From: Serripes groenlandicus
Taxonomy: Eukaryota; Mollusca; Bivalvia; Cardiida; Cardiidae
Direction: 5' to 3'
NCBI GenBank assembly: GCA_031761405.1
Contig: JASEVX010000010.1
Coordinates: 26,311,545-26,375,544 of the forward strand
Length of the DNA stretch: 64,000 bases
The notes below the pieces were generated by a model. That model worked only from the letters and a program-made list of their open reading frames with translations, was not told the DNA's origin and searched no databases. A program made the translations under genes and the position numbers. Each line of letters begins with the position of its first letter. The stretch's first letter is position 1. This document shows, one piece after another, positions 10,594 to 20,755 of this stretch.

Positions 10594-10834
10594 GCTGTTG
10601 CAATTTCTCAGTTATATCACGGCGGCCAGTTCACCTACTCATGCATTTCCTGGTTTTCTCACACCAGTACTCCACATAACAATCTTTCCAAGCAACTGGC
10701 TGCTTTTCCACATGGACTTAGCACATTGGTGGAAGACGAATGACGCATGTCGCATTGACTTTTGTCAATCGTCGGAAAGAAAGTTGGCCGAGCCAGGATT
10801 CGAACTCACAACCCCTGGATTGTTGCAGACTAAC
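10594..10834 (-). repeat. tRNA-derived SINE, family B, truncated
   Basis: AATTTCTCAGTTATATCACG through GGATTCGAACTCACAACCCC (minus-strand B-box near 10805). The final A-box part is replaced by unrelated sequence. A 99-residue plus-strand open frame here is a translation of the SINE. Confidence 0.8.
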
Positions 10835-10860
10835 ACAGGTCAATGGGTTTGGACTTAGTT

Positions 10861-10962
10861 TTAACCCTTTCCATCATACAGACGCTTTCTGACGTCTCTG
10901 CAGCAGACAAATTTGGAGAATTTTGTGACAAAAGGTGAAATTGCTCAAAAGCGACTGTAATA
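10861..10962 (+). mobile_element. TTAA-MITE fragment before the tandem array
   Basis: TTAACCCTTTCCATCATACA, a TCTGCAGCAGACAA-type arm and GTGACAAAAGGTGAAATTGC, then broken inside the hairpin where the array begins. Confidence 0.8.
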
Positions 10963-12023
10963 GCCCTCCCTATTCCCCATACGACAATTCTGCAGCAGAC
11001 AACTTTGAACATATTTTGTCAGATGGATAACCTATGACTAAAAGTGGAAAACATTGTGACAAAAAGGAGAAATTGCACGTTCTGTGCAATTTCTTCTTTT
11101 GTCACGATGTTTTCAAAACGCCGTCTGCTTTAACCCTTTCCCTCATACGACAATTCTGCAGCAGACGACTTTGAACGTATTTCGTCAGATGGATAACCTA
11201 TGACTAAAAGTGGAAAACATTGTGACAAAAAGGAGAAATTGCACGTTCTGTGCAATTTCTTCTTTTGTCACGATGTTTTCAAAACGCCGTCTGCTTTAAC
11301 CCTTTCCCTCATACGACAATTCTGCAGCAGACGACTTTGAACGTATTTTGTCAGATGGATAACCTATGACTAAAAGTGGAAAACATTGTGACAAAAAGGA
11401 GAAATTGCACGTTCTGTGCAATTTCTTCTTTTGTCACTATGTTTTCAAAACGCCGTCTGCTTTAACCCTTCCCCTCATACGACAATTCTGCAGCAGACGA
11501 CTTTGAACGTATTTCGTCAGATGGATAACCTATGACTAAAAGTGGAAAACATTGTGACAAAAAGGAGAAATTGCACGTTCTGTGCAATTTCTTCTTTTGT
11601 CACTATGTTTTCAAAACGCCGTCTGCTTTAACCCTTTCCCTCATACGACAATTCTGCAGCAGACGACTTTGAACGTATTTCGTCAGATGGATAACCTATG
11701 ACTAAAAGTGGAAAACATTGTGACAAAAAGGAGAAATTGCACGTTCTGTGCAATTTCTTCTTTTGTCACTATGTTTTCAAAACGCCGTCTGCTTTAACCC
11801 TTTCCCTCATACGACAATTCTGCAGCAGACGACTTTAATCATATATTGTCAAAAAATAGAAAATCACTATAATTGAATGGGTAACCTATGACTTAAAGTG
11901 GAAAACATTGTGGCAAAAGGAAAAATTGCTTGTTTTGAGCAGTTTTTTCTTTTGTGACTATGTTTTCAAAAAGCTGTCTGCTGCAGAGGCGTCAGAGAGC
12001 ACCTATACGAGGGAAAGGGTTAA
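10963..12023 (-). repeat. MITE-derived tandem array, 166-bp period
   Basis: CTTTAACCCTTTCCCTCATA recurs at 11128, 11294, 11460, 11626 and 11792, exactly 166 bp apart apart from one CCCTTCCC variant. Each unit is a minus-oriented TTAA-MITE cut off after GCCGTCTGC, with a ~30-bp deletion in the left half (TTTCGTCAGATGG). The last unit runs into a complete right end at 12023. The units are nearly identical, so the expansion looks recent. Confidence 0.93.
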
Positions 12024-12188
12024 AATTATTTAAGCTCTCACAGCAGCTTAAAATGCAGCCCTGGTTATTTATTATTGATGTGATCGATTATGCAAAGTTT
12101 ATTTTTAGGACAAAATTTGTTTGTTGGGACAGTTTACTTGATATGGTATTTTCAGAGACGTGTAAGCATTCTTTTGAAACCGATTTGA

Positions 12189-12419
12189 ATTATCCCTTTC
12201 CCTCATACGACAATTCTGCAGCAGACGACTTTGAACATTTTTTGTCAAAAAATAGAAAATCTCTATAATTGAATGGATAACCTATGACTAAAAGTGGAAA
12301 ACATTGTAGCAAAAGGAGAAATTGCTTGTTTTGAGCAATTTCTTCTTTTGTCACTATGTTTTCAAAAAGCTGTCTGCTGCAGAGGCGTCAGAAAGCGTCT
12401 ATATGAGGGAAAGGGTTAA
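12189..12419 (-). mobile_element. TTAA-MITE, full length
   Basis: ATTATCCCTTTCCCTCATAC (left TTAA mutated) to GAGGGAAAGGGTTAA; stem GCTTGTTTTGAGC. Confidence 0.9.
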
Positions 12420-12717
12420 TTAAAGAGTATATTATGTTAAATACCCTAATCATATCATATTATAGGCAATCAATAATAGGTTGGATTCAATTTTCTATTT
12501 TACATTTATCGTAAACATTTGTTAAATAAACGTCAAAGAAACTTTCGCAAAAGAAAGCATCTAAAGAATATGAAATCTTTGGCAAATGAAGGTATACTTA
12601 TGAAGCAAAGTAGAAGAAAAAAAGTTGAAGAGCTGAAATAGCTCAATATAATTATGCAATTTCTCTTTTACAATCAATGCTTTCAAAAGTTGTCTGCTTC
12701 AGACGTGTCTTAATTTT
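12420..12717. other. Mostly unassigned; MITE-like traces at the right
   Basis: AT-rich. GTTGAAGAGCTGAAATAGCTC and AAAGTTGTCTGCTTCAGACG between 12625 and 12710 look like a badly decayed TTAA-MITE. Confidence 0.35.
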
Positions 12718-12949
12718 TTAACCATTTCCCTCATATAGAAGCTTCCTGACGCCTCGGCAGCAAACAGCTTTTTGAAAACATACTGACAAAAGAAGAAATT
12801 GCTCATCATGAGCAATTTCTCCTTTTGCCACAATGTTTTCCATTTTTAGTCATAGGTTATCCATTTAATTATAGAGATTTTCAATTTTTGTAACAAAATA
12901 TGTTCAAAGTCGTCTGCTGCAGAATTGTCGTATGAGGAAAAGGGTTATA
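12718..12949 (+). mobile_element. TTAA-MITE, full length
   Basis: TTAACCATTTCCCTCATATA to ATGAGGAAAAGGGTTA. Central GCTCATCATGAGC is a perfect palindrome. Confidence 0.9.
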
Positions 12950-13017
12950 ACACAAGATTACTTTTGTTAACATTGTCCAAAATTGTACAGATCGTTTGTG
13001 TGTTGTGGAGAAACCCC

Positions 13018-13234
13018 CTCTTTTCCACAGATATAGAATCTGTAGCAGACGACTTTGAAAACACCATAGCAAAAATATAGAAAATATATTTAAAAAGGAA
13101 GAGTGATTATTGAATAGAGTTGAAATAATTGTGGCAAATGGAGAAATTGCTCATGATGAACAATTTCTACTTTTTGCCACGATGTTTTCAAAAGACGTCT
13201 GCTGCCGATTCGCCTGCATATGAGAAAGGGTTAA
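13018..13234 (-). mobile_element. TTAA-MITE, diverged; abuts the DIRS insertion
   Basis: CTCTTTTCCACAGATA, TGTAGCAGACGAC, stem GCTCATGATGAAC and right end GAGAAAGGGTTAA at 13234. The DIRS element begins two bases later. Confidence 0.8.
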
Positions 13235-13277
13235 TATGAAGTTTTTTAAAGTAAAACATATTTTTATTAGAAAATAC

Positions 13278-13427
13278 TTACCAGTCATTTAATACCTGAT
13301 ATATCATCTCTATACACCTTAATTATCCAAAAAAAACGCCCACGCTAGCATATCCCTCACGTATCCGTGACATACACGGCCGCCCGGAAGTACAGGCGCG
13401 CACGTGAGCGGGTAGTCACTTTTCATT
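13278..13427 (+). repeat. DIRS downstream inverted terminal repeat
   Basis: Reading base by base, the 150 bp appear to be the exact reverse complement of 19680-19829. Outside it lies a 42-bp end-specific extension, 13236-13277. It includes the GC-rich CACGGCCGCCCGGAAG block. Confidence 0.93.
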
Positions 13428-13474
13428 CACCGTTAAGTATTGGTGACGACGCGGGGTTGGGAGGTGGGACTCTA

Positions 13475-13571
13475 TAAATGACTGGTAAGTATTTTCTAAT
13501 AAAAATATGTTTTACTTTAAAAAACTTCATTTTTATATCAAAAATACATTACCAGTCATTTAATACCTGAT
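13475..13571. repeat. DIRS internal complementary region
   Basis: 13475-13530 is the reverse complement of the left outer end (13236-13291). 13530-13571 is the reverse complement of the right outer end (from 19849 inward). The two halves meet at an AT. This is the arrangement known from DIRS-1, where the region is thought to template joining of the element's ends into a circle. Confidence 0.9.
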
Positions 13572-13740
13572 GACTTCGTAGCATAGGACGGGAGGTTCGA
13601 CCAATACTTACTGTCGTTCCAGGTACGTTGTAGTATATTATTCCATATTTTTTTAAGAACAAACATACTTGATTCCAACGGATGTATAAAGGGAAAGAGG
13701 GGATTGAATACAGGTTCAATCGGTATTCACTTTATTTATG

Positions 13741-14189
13741 TGTTGGATTATGTGAATTAGCAAACCACTCGCTGTGAAGCCACAAAGGGACCCAGGCAGG
13801 ACCGACTGCAACTGGTTCTTAGACAGGAACCCTTGTTGACACAGTAGAGTAAGGAGCCATCAGATTCATTGAATCTGATCTGCCCGGTTTCTACAGAGAC
13901 GATCTGTAGTTAAAGCTAATAAAAAGACGGTTTTATAAGTAAAAAACTTTAAAGACGTCGATTCAAGAGTTCGTATGGAGCTCTTGTAAGCGACCAAAGG
14001 ACGCAAGACAAATCCTATTTTGGAGTTAACTCCTACAATTGGGTTTTTTCTAATTCTAACCATCAGTCTGTGAAACTTAATGTAATTCGTTTCTACTGAA
14101 AGCAAAGAACTCACTTCCCTGTTAGTGTTCGCCAAGCAATACGAATTTATAATTCTCAGTAAAACTTGAGAAGCGGTAGCCGTCGACAA
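13741..14189 (-). pseudogene. DIRS tyrosine recombinase remnant
   Basis: The minus-strand frame 14189-13866 (107 codons) carries YKTVFLLALTT near residue 86, like the helix before the first catalytic Arg in DIRS recombinases, and stops ~20 residues later. In a second frame near 13760-13800, LGPFVASQRVVC then a stop resembles the C-terminal tail of these proteins. The His-Arg-Tyr part between the two is missing. A 63-codon frame at 14194-14385 lies between this and the reverse transcriptase and I cannot assign it. The assignment rests on short motifs and position. Confidence 0.5.
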
Positions 14190-14384
14190 ACGTTCAGAGA
14201 GATTGACCTACCTTATTAACATCAATCGGTAAGAACTGTCTATATCTAAGGAAGATGTAACGGTTATGTCGATAGGCAGGCCAGAAGGACGTATAACCAC
14301 GGTCTCTGGGCCAGAGAAGTGTCCTGTCATCATCTTCCCTATCAGAAGTGAAACCGGAAGTTGACGAACTGGTTCTCAGCCTCA

Positions 14385-15190
14385 TTATGAACTCGGGGAG
14401 TAATTATTATTATTCCTTTGCGAATTCTGAACGTCCACTGCCGAATGAGTGGAATATAGTTGTCTATTCTGTATTAGTGAATCGACTCTGTCCGAAGGTA
14501 CTCGAATTACCGCTAAGTCGGTGAAAAACGTCATACCCACGAACGTGAACCTCTTTGACGGAATTAATTCCGACTTCTGCGTGTTGGGTATTAAACCCAA
14601 CCGCAGAATGGTCCGCCAGGCTAGGGATAGATCGTGAAATAGAAGTACACGATCCGTCCTGTGGGGAAGCCAATCGTCGAAGTATTGAAGAAGTTGGGGT
14701 CCTTTCATACGAAGAAAGGCTCCCATGCCCTGATATCTTCGTAAGCACTCGAGGGGCGGACTTGAGGCCGAAGAGCCCTGAAATTGGAGCACTTCTCCCT
14801 CTATCACAAACCGAAGGTATTTCCTCGAGGAGGAAGCGATGGGGATGTGATAAAAAGGCGTGTGTTAGGTCTAGAGAGACCGCCCAGTCGCCTTCCGAAT
14901 TGCAACTCGGATGGAGCGGGTCGACTCCATTTTGAATTATCGACCGGAATCAATAGATTTAGCGCAGATAAATCTATAACCGGTCTCCACTTGCCGTCTT
15001 TCTTCGGAACAAGAAAAAGACGGCTGTAGAAACCCCGAAAATTGGGGTTGAGAACGCTCTCTATGGCATTCTTTTTCAGAAGCGATGAAATCACCTCTGA
15101 CATGGCCGGATGACGAGACGAAATGTCGATCGGCACGCCTGTCAGAGGAGGGGGGGAAATGAAGGGAATCAGATACCCTTCCTGTATCAC
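14385..15190 (-). pseudogene. DIRS reverse transcriptase, frameshifted
   Basis: The N-terminal part (15190-14804) has GFYSRLFLVPKKDGKWRP followed by VIDLSALN, the typical fingers region of DIRS/Ty3-type enzymes. The frame then shifts: SLDLTHAF, equivalent to motif A, is readable only in another frame near 14890. The C-terminal part (14807-14385) resumes with YFDDWL near residue 42, the catalytic box (YLDDWL in many relatives), then KSELIPSKRFTFVGM. In-frame TAG codons at 15209-15211 and 15194-15196 separate it from the upstream basic region. At least one frameshift and two stops make an active product unlikely. RNase H and methyltransferase domains, expected next, are not visible. Confidence 0.85.
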
Positions 15191-15208
15191 AGACTAAATC
15201 CAACGATC

Positions 15209-16130
15209 CTATGTGACACTTTCCCACTCCTCCGTGATAAATGACAGGCGGCCCCCGACTGCAATCTCCGACCTTGGGATTGTCATAGAGAGGAGCGAAT
15301 CCCTAGGGCTGCGGCTTCGGATTCGTGTTAACTCTAGCAGGCTGCCGATGTTAGTACCCTGATAGGGGCGCTTCGGTTTAGCCGATTTCTGACCCGTGGA
15401 AGGGGTTTGTTTAGGCTGAAACGCCTTCACATACCGTTTTGGCTTCTTTCCTGGGTTGGGTTTCTTAGAACTACCCACATTCGCAGAATACGTTGAACGT
15501 TTCTGGCCCTGCGCAAAAGCCTTAGCTGCGTTCGCCGAAAGGCGTCGACTGTTCTGAAGCATCAGAAGCTGTCACCGCAGCAATCCTTCCATCAAAGAGT
15601 TGTTTCGACTCCAATGGTGCGGCTTTCAGGCTGTCCTTGCTAGCACGTAGCAATGATTTAGGAGCAACTATAACTGCGTCCCTCCTCATGGACAGTATCT
15701 CTGTGATGGTCTGAAGATTCAGTGCCATGAGATGCCTGTTGCCTGTGTCGAAAGCTTCGAGAATTCTGTTAGCCCCTAGGCTAGAGATATTCTCCTCTTT
15801 CAACAACAAAGACAGAGCGACTGCGAAATGGTTGTCATGAGATGACACCAATACACCCAGTCTTGCTCTGGCCTCCCACTTCTCTAGTATCTTAAAAGAG
15901 ACCTGGACAGAAGCGGGTGCAGTTAACCCCAGTGTAGCTGCATCCCCGTCTAAAGCTGGCACTTTGACCGGGAAGAACTCCTTAGACGTAGAATACGCCT
16001 TAGAGTTGACCCATTTCCTAGAAATGGGTCCTGGGACCGAACAGCCTGGAGGTATAGCCTCCAGAGACCTGGCCGACTGCAATTGGTCTAACAACCTGCC
16101 CAAGTTGTTAGTTTGAGGAAGCAAGTGCAC
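15209..16130 (-). pseudogene. DIRS gag C-terminal region
   Basis: Two overlapping minus-strand frames. 16130-15522 encodes 202 residues, helix-rich and without Cys clusters (KILEKWEARARLGVLVSSH, MALNLQTITEILSMRRD). 15562-15209 encodes a very basic Lys/Pro-rich stretch (SSKKPNPGKKPKRYVKAF) that ends VGGRLSFITEEWES, normally the lead-in to reverse transcriptase. The overlap implies a frameshift or a programmed frame change. Assignment to gag is by position and composition. Confidence 0.6.
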
Positions 16131-16148
16131 TGGCGAAAAGCTTGTACA

Positions 16149-17812
16149 TTAAGTTCCTCTAGGCTCGAAAGGTTTTGCGACGTGGGGAGCGTCAACCTTA
16201 GGGCATGAAGTATTCGGCACCACCCGAAATACTTCGTCAATAGCCTGCTGAAGAGACCAACGCTCTACAGCTGGCTCCTCATCGGAAGTTGACCTATTTC
16301 CCTCATTATCGTCAGACGAAGATGTAGGGTTGTAGGTACTCCTCTGAGGTTGTCTACTCGGTATTCCAACCGGTAGATCTATGTCCGACTCAGACAGGGA
16401 TAAATCAGAAAATCCATGTTCTGCCGAAGATTTTGCGAAGCAGGCCCCCTCTCCGCAGCAGAGGACGGCCATGCAAAAACTTCTGCCGGGGCCGAACTGA
16501 CCGTATTGTACGGTTTCGACCTCTCTTTCACTGAATGACGCAATGTATTCTGATCCCGAGGTTGCCTATAACCGGACTGCCTATCAAATAGGTGTCCCCC
16601 CGAGAGCAGTGAATCCCCATGAGATGGGTAATGCTGATCCCGGTAGGCCGTTGAACCCTGTCTAACACCTAACGGTTCCATAGTATGGACCGGTGGTTGG
16701 TATTGAGGAGCAGTGTATTCTCTAGCGACATTCACTGTCCCCTCAGGGGAGGAAAAAGATTTTCCGTAACCCCCCTACCCGATGGAAGACAGAGGAATAA
16801 TAGAACCCGGTGCGATACCTGGGTTATAATTATTCTGATTCTGTAGTGGAGCAGAGATCGACTGATAATTTGAATCAATACGGTCTATCACTACAGAACC
16901 CGTGCCTGGACGCGCCATGTTTACATAGTCGTCTGGCAGTGTAGACGAGGCATTGAAAAATGCCTGACTACTCGGTTGCACTGTGTTTACACAAGACACT
17001 GGTGTTTGTGTCGTGTTCACAAGCGTGACCGATTGGCTCGTAGCACCGTAATGAAATGGGCTACTGACCTGATGCGGCATGGCTACATGCGCGCGAGTTT
17101 AGCCAGTCGTCGAATCATTTAAGAAAGTCTGACTGCCAGGATGAATCGTTGCTAAATGATCAACCTTTTGCCTGGCTGGGTCCTTGCAATAAGACCTTTG
17201 CCCTGTCGCCTCACGGCTAAGTGAGCGACTACCTGGTCTAGTCATGGCAACGTGACTGACTGGCCCGGTCGTGTCCAAAAAGGACTGACTGGTGACAGGT
17301 CGAGTCATTGACAAATGACTCCTCTCCGGTTGCCCGGTGACCTGACGTGCCTCGGCATTTGGGTTTTGTTGTGCAGCCCAAACAAAACCCGGTTGACTAT
17401 GCATAGGCAGGAGTGAAGCTGCACTATACCAAGTCTCCGGAGAACTACGTCCGCCGACGTAGGTAACCGGTACTCTGCAGCTGTCCGAAGACCGCTGTAG
17501 CTCGGAGTATGGTGTCGGATTGGTACAATTCCTGCGGTTTCCCGGAAAGCTACCAAAGGCATCTCCTTCTTTCGAAGGCCCAGCCACGACACCAGGCGAC
17601 AGATGGTGAGGTTCAGCGGTTGAACGTTCCAGCTGAACATTTTCCCCGCTGTTTCCGTACGGTGTCTGACGTTTCCCGACGGAGCAACTCTCACCCAAAG
17701 CTACCATCCCGAGGTTGCCTATAACCGGACTGCCTATCAAATAGGTGTCCCCCCGAGAGCAGTGAATCCCCATGAGATGGGTAATGCTGATCCCGGTAGG
17801 CCTGTCTAACAC
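16149..17812 (-). pseudogene. Second (duplicated) gag segment, broken
   Basis: This is the downstream copy of the internal duplication. Readable pieces (17812-17099, 17080-16775, 16735-16379, 16472-16149) repeat gag sequence such as MVALGESCSVGK, SSDSCRVPVTYVGG and LPDDYVNMARPGTGSVV. Frameshifts and stops separate them. Upstream, the intact gag frame ends just after crossing the junction, at YRQPRDGSFG. Confidence 0.8.
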
Positions 17813-18850
17813 CTAACGGTTCCATATTATGGACCGGTGGCTGGTATTGAGGAGCAGCATATTGTCTTGCGACATACACTGTCCCCCCAGGGGAAGAAAA
17901 AGATTTTTCGTAACCCCCATACCCGATGGAAGACAGAGGAATAATCGAACCCGGTGCAACACCAGGCTTTAAATTATTCTGATTCTGTAGTGGAGCAGAG
18001 ATCGATCGATAATTAGCATCAATTCGGTCTATCACCACAGAACCCGTGCCTAGACGCGCCATGTTTACACAGTCGTCTGGCAGTGTAGACGAGGCATTGA
18101 AAAATGCCCTACTACTCGGTTGGCCTGTGTTTACATAAGACACTGGTGTTTGTGTCGTATTCACAGGCGTGACCGATTGGCCCGTAGCACCATAACGAAA
18201 TGGGCTACTGACCTGATGCGGCATGTCTCCATGCGCGCGATTTTGGCTAGTCGTCGAATCAATTAAGATAGTCTGACTGCCAGGATGAATCGGTGCTAAA
18301 CGATCAACCTTTTGCCTGGCTGGGTCCTTGCAATCGGACCTTTGCCCTGTCGCATCACAGATACGTGAGCGACTACCTGGTCTAGTCATGGCAACGTGAC
18401 TGACTGGCCCAGTCCAGTCCAACCCGGACTGACTGGTGAAAGGTCGCGTCATTAACGAATGACTCCTCTCCGGTTGCCCGGTGACCTGACGTGCCTCGGT
18501 ATTTGGGTTTTGTTGCTCAGCCCAACAAAACCCAGGTTGACTATGCATAGGCAGGAGTGAAGCTGCACTATACAAAGTCTCCGGAATACTACGTCCCCCG
18601 ACGTAAGTAACCGGTACTCTGCAGCTGTCCGAAGACCGCTGTAGCCCAGAGTATGGTGTCGGATTGGTACAACCTGCGGTTTCCCGGAAAGCTACCAAAG
18701 GCACTCCTTCTTTCGAAGGCCCAGCCCTGACACCAGGCGACAGATGGTGAGGTTCAGCGGTTAAATGATCCAGCTGAGCATTTTCCCCGCTGTTTCCGTA
18801 CGGTTTCTGAAGTTTCCCGACGGAGCAACTCTCACCCAAAGCTACCATCC
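16553..18850 (-). repeat. Internal 1.15-kb tandem duplication in DIRS gag
   Basis: ATCCCGAGGTTGCCTATAAC at 16553 recurs at 17706, a period of 1153 bp; the other end (CTACCATCC at 17701 and 18842) gives 1141 bp. The copies differ by scattered substitutions and small indels, so the duplication is older than the last insertion, whose terminal repeats do not differ. Confidence 0.92.
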
Positions 18851-19202
18851 GAATTTCCTCAGCGCGCGGAAAAACGGCTGTGTTGAGCGGAGAAGAAGGC
18901 TCAGCATTGCCCTTCGACTCGCTCAACACCGTTGCAGAGTCCGGTTGGGAGAACCCCTCGAACTCTGCCTCACTCGATGAAGATAAAGGCACCCTCTTAG
19001 GAGTCTTCGTTATCTTCCTGCTTTTACGAGTCTTACTCCGCACGACCTTTTTCCAAATGGAAATAGGCCATGTCGAGCAGTACTCGCAAGGTGAAGCCTG
19101 TGTGCATTTGGTGCACACAACGCAGGTCGGATGCGAATCCCATAGGTGCACAGCATGACCACATGGGCTCCGCATCCCTTCACCAGTAATTGACATTGAC
19201 AT
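17691..19202 (-). CDS. DIRS gag-like protein, 503 residues
   Basis: The longest frame in the window. It begins MSMSITGEGMRSPCGHAVH. The first ~45 residues have a Cys/His cluster (CGH, CVVCTKC, PCEYC) then SIWKK, compatible with a zinc-binding head as in other DIRS gag proteins. A basic stretch (KTRKSRKITKTPKR) and a Ser/Glu-rich segment follow. From residue ~120 on, the chain is low in hydrophobics and rich in Ser, Thr, Pro and Gln, and contains short internal echoes such as 'TRPG(T/S)' and 'TGQ(P/R)S'. It lies directly downstream of the 5' terminal repeat. It runs into the duplicated copy and ends early there, so the natural C-terminus is missing. Gag function (RNA packaging in particles) is inferred from position and the Cys motif. 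Confidence 0.75.
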   Translation of the reverse strand: MSMSITGEGMRSPCGHAVHLWDSHPTCVVCTKCTQASPCEYCSTWPISIWKKVVRSKTRKSRKITKTPKRVPLSSSSEAEFEGFSQPDSATVLSESKGNAEPSSPLNTAVFPRAEEIRMVALGESCSVGKLQKPYGNSGENAQLDHLTAEPHHLSPGVRAGPSKEGVPLVAFRETAGCTNPTPYSGLQRSSDSCRVPVTYVGGRSIPETLYSAASLLPMHSQPGFCWAEQQNPNTEARQVTGQPERSHSLMTRPFTSQSGLDWTGPVSHVAMTRPGSRSRICDATGQRSDCKDPARQKVDRLAPIHPGSQTILIDSTTSQNRAHGDMPHQVSSPFRYGATGQSVTPVNTTQTPVSYVNTGQPSSRAFFNASSTLPDDCVNMARLGTGSVVIDRIDANYRSISAPLQNQNNLKPGVAPGSIIPLSSIGYGGYEKSFSSPGGTVYVARQYAAPQYQPPVHNMEPLGVRQAYRDQHYPSHGDSLLSGGHLFDRQSGYRQPRDGSFG

Positions 19203-19679
19203 AATTCAAAAATACTCACCAAACAGTAAATAATCCGTATATAATCCGTTTATAATCCGTTTTAATATATCCACACCACGGTGACACCGGTAGTTTGGAC
19301 ACGTATATTGAAATAAATTTTGTTTCAAATTTTTTTCACAAATATTGAATAGGACAGTCAATAATTCATACAGCAATAGTTAATGTACTATCGCTAACAG
19401 GGTAGGGAAAAAGTATTGAAAACAGCAAGACTTCCGCACCCGAAGACGGTAACTGAAATTAGCGGGTGGGGTAATCCACGTGCTTCTCAGCGTATCGTCT
19501 GCTACAAAACAATAAATACAGCAATAAAGTAAATAATTTACGGCTGTGACGTTAATGTAGACAAAATATCTTTGGACAATTAAATGATTATAAGGCAGGG
19601 CCTTATAAAACAAAAGAGTTAATTGGAAGAAGAAATAATAATATAAATTTTTCTTATCGACTACTCCGGTGAATCCAAA

Positions 19680-19829
19680 AATGAAAAGTGACTACCCGCT
19701 CACGTGCGCGCCTGTACTTCCGGGCGGCCGTGTATGTCACGGATACGTGAGGGATATGCTAGCGTGGGCGTTTTTTTTGGATAATTAAGGTGTATAGAGA
19801 TGATATATCAGGTATTAAATGACTGGTAA
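19680..19829 (-). repeat. DIRS upstream inverted terminal repeat
   Basis: Partner of 13278-13427. A 20-bp extension (19830-19849) is specific to this end. Transcription of the element would start here and run toward lower coordinates; I see no definite promoter motif. Confidence 0.93.
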
Positions 19830-19932
19830 TGTATTTTTGATATAAAAATACCTATATATCACCTGACAATGAATGGAGAAGTTAGATGACAACTTGCTCA
19901 TGATATATATCATCAAAATCCATTTAAGTTTT

Positions 19933-20155
19933 CAACCCTTTCTCTCACACGGACCCCTTCTGATGCCTATGAAGCAGACGACTCTTGAAATTCTTACGGC
20001 AGAAGGTAAAAAATTGCTCATAATGAGCAATTTCTTCTTTTGTCACAATGTTTTCAACTTTTTTCACTAGTTGTTCTTTCATTTCATAGAGAGTTATCGT
20101 ATTTTGACTAAATTAATTAAAAGTCGTCTGCTGCGGATATTTTGTATGCAGGAAA
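19933..20155 (+). mobile_element. TTAA-MITE, diverged
   Basis: Left CAACCCTTTCTCTCACAC, stem GCTCATAATGAGC, right TATGCAGGAAACC. The terminal GGGTTAA is replaced by the start of another copy. Confidence 0.75.
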
Positions 20156-20240
20156 CCCTTTCCCCGACACAGACAACTTTCGAATTCCTGCAGCAGATTA
20201 CTTTTAATTTTTGTTTGTATGTTTTTTTACGCCCCTTTCA
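20152..20240 (+). mobile_element. TTAA-MITE left fragment
   Basis: AACCCTTTCCCCGACACAGAC and TCCTGCAGCAGATTAC joined to the previous copy's right end. Confidence 0.6.
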
Positions 20241-20342
20241 ACAATTCTTCAGTTATAAGACAGTTTTCTTGGTAAGTTACCAGAACGAATGTAAATTTAT
20301 CCAGACAACAGTAAGTCAGTTTTAATATCCTGAGAGCCAAAG

Positions 20343-20650
20343 AGTGATTGATTGATTGATTGATTTGCGTTTAATGCCGTTTTCAACAATTTTTCAGTCA
20401 TATCACGGCGGCCAGTTCACCATCTCATATGTGTCCTGGTTTTCTCACACGAGTACTCCACATAACATACTTTCCAAGCAACTGGCTGTTTTTGCACGTA
20501 GACTGTTCGCCCATTGGTGAAAGATGAATGAAGCTTGTCACAGTGACTTTTGTCAAACGTCGGAAAGAATGTTGGCCGAGCTTGGCTTTGAACTGACAAC
20601 CCCTGGATTGACAGCCCGCATCGCTGCCGACTGAGCTACCAGGGCTCGGG
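20343..20650 (-). repeat. tRNA-derived SINE, family B, full length
   Basis: (GATT)n tail at the left, ATCACGGCGGCCAGTTCACC, the TTCCAAGCAACTGGCTG block, and a head ending ACTGAGCTACCAGGGCTC. On the minus strand the head starts with GAGCCCTGGTAGCTCAGTCG, a clear A-box. Confidence 0.88.
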
Positions 20651-20755
20651 CAAGAAGTGAAAGTCATTACTACCAATTTTTAAGTCTAGATATTACTTTT
20701 GAAAACAGCGTGATATGGTAAACCAATATTCAACATTTCACCTCAACTTCTGGTG

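Larger units (their letters stand above)
13236..19849 (-). mobile_element. DIRS-like tyrosine-recombinase retrotransposon
   Basis: A 6.6-kb element read on the minus strand. It shows three DIRS-order hallmarks: inverted terminal repeats at the two outer ends, an internal complementary region next to the downstream repeat, and gag - reverse transcriptase - recombinase-like order. There is no target-site duplication: the ends share only an AT. Joining the left flank, that AT and the right flank gives a plausible empty site, TTAATATACCTATAT. RNase H, methyltransferase and most of the recombinase are not recognisable and the reverse transcriptase is broken, so the copy looks defective. The identity of the terminal repeats points to a recent insertion. 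Confidence 0.92.

Noticed and set aside
10559..10858. 99-residue plus-strand frame, also echoed at 24441-24644 and 41668-41871
   Set aside because: All three are translations of the same SINE family, on whichever strand lacks stops.
14449..15029. Plus-strand frames opposite the DIRS reverse transcriptase
   Set aside because: Antisense shadows of the minus-strand RT; the RT motifs are on the minus strand.
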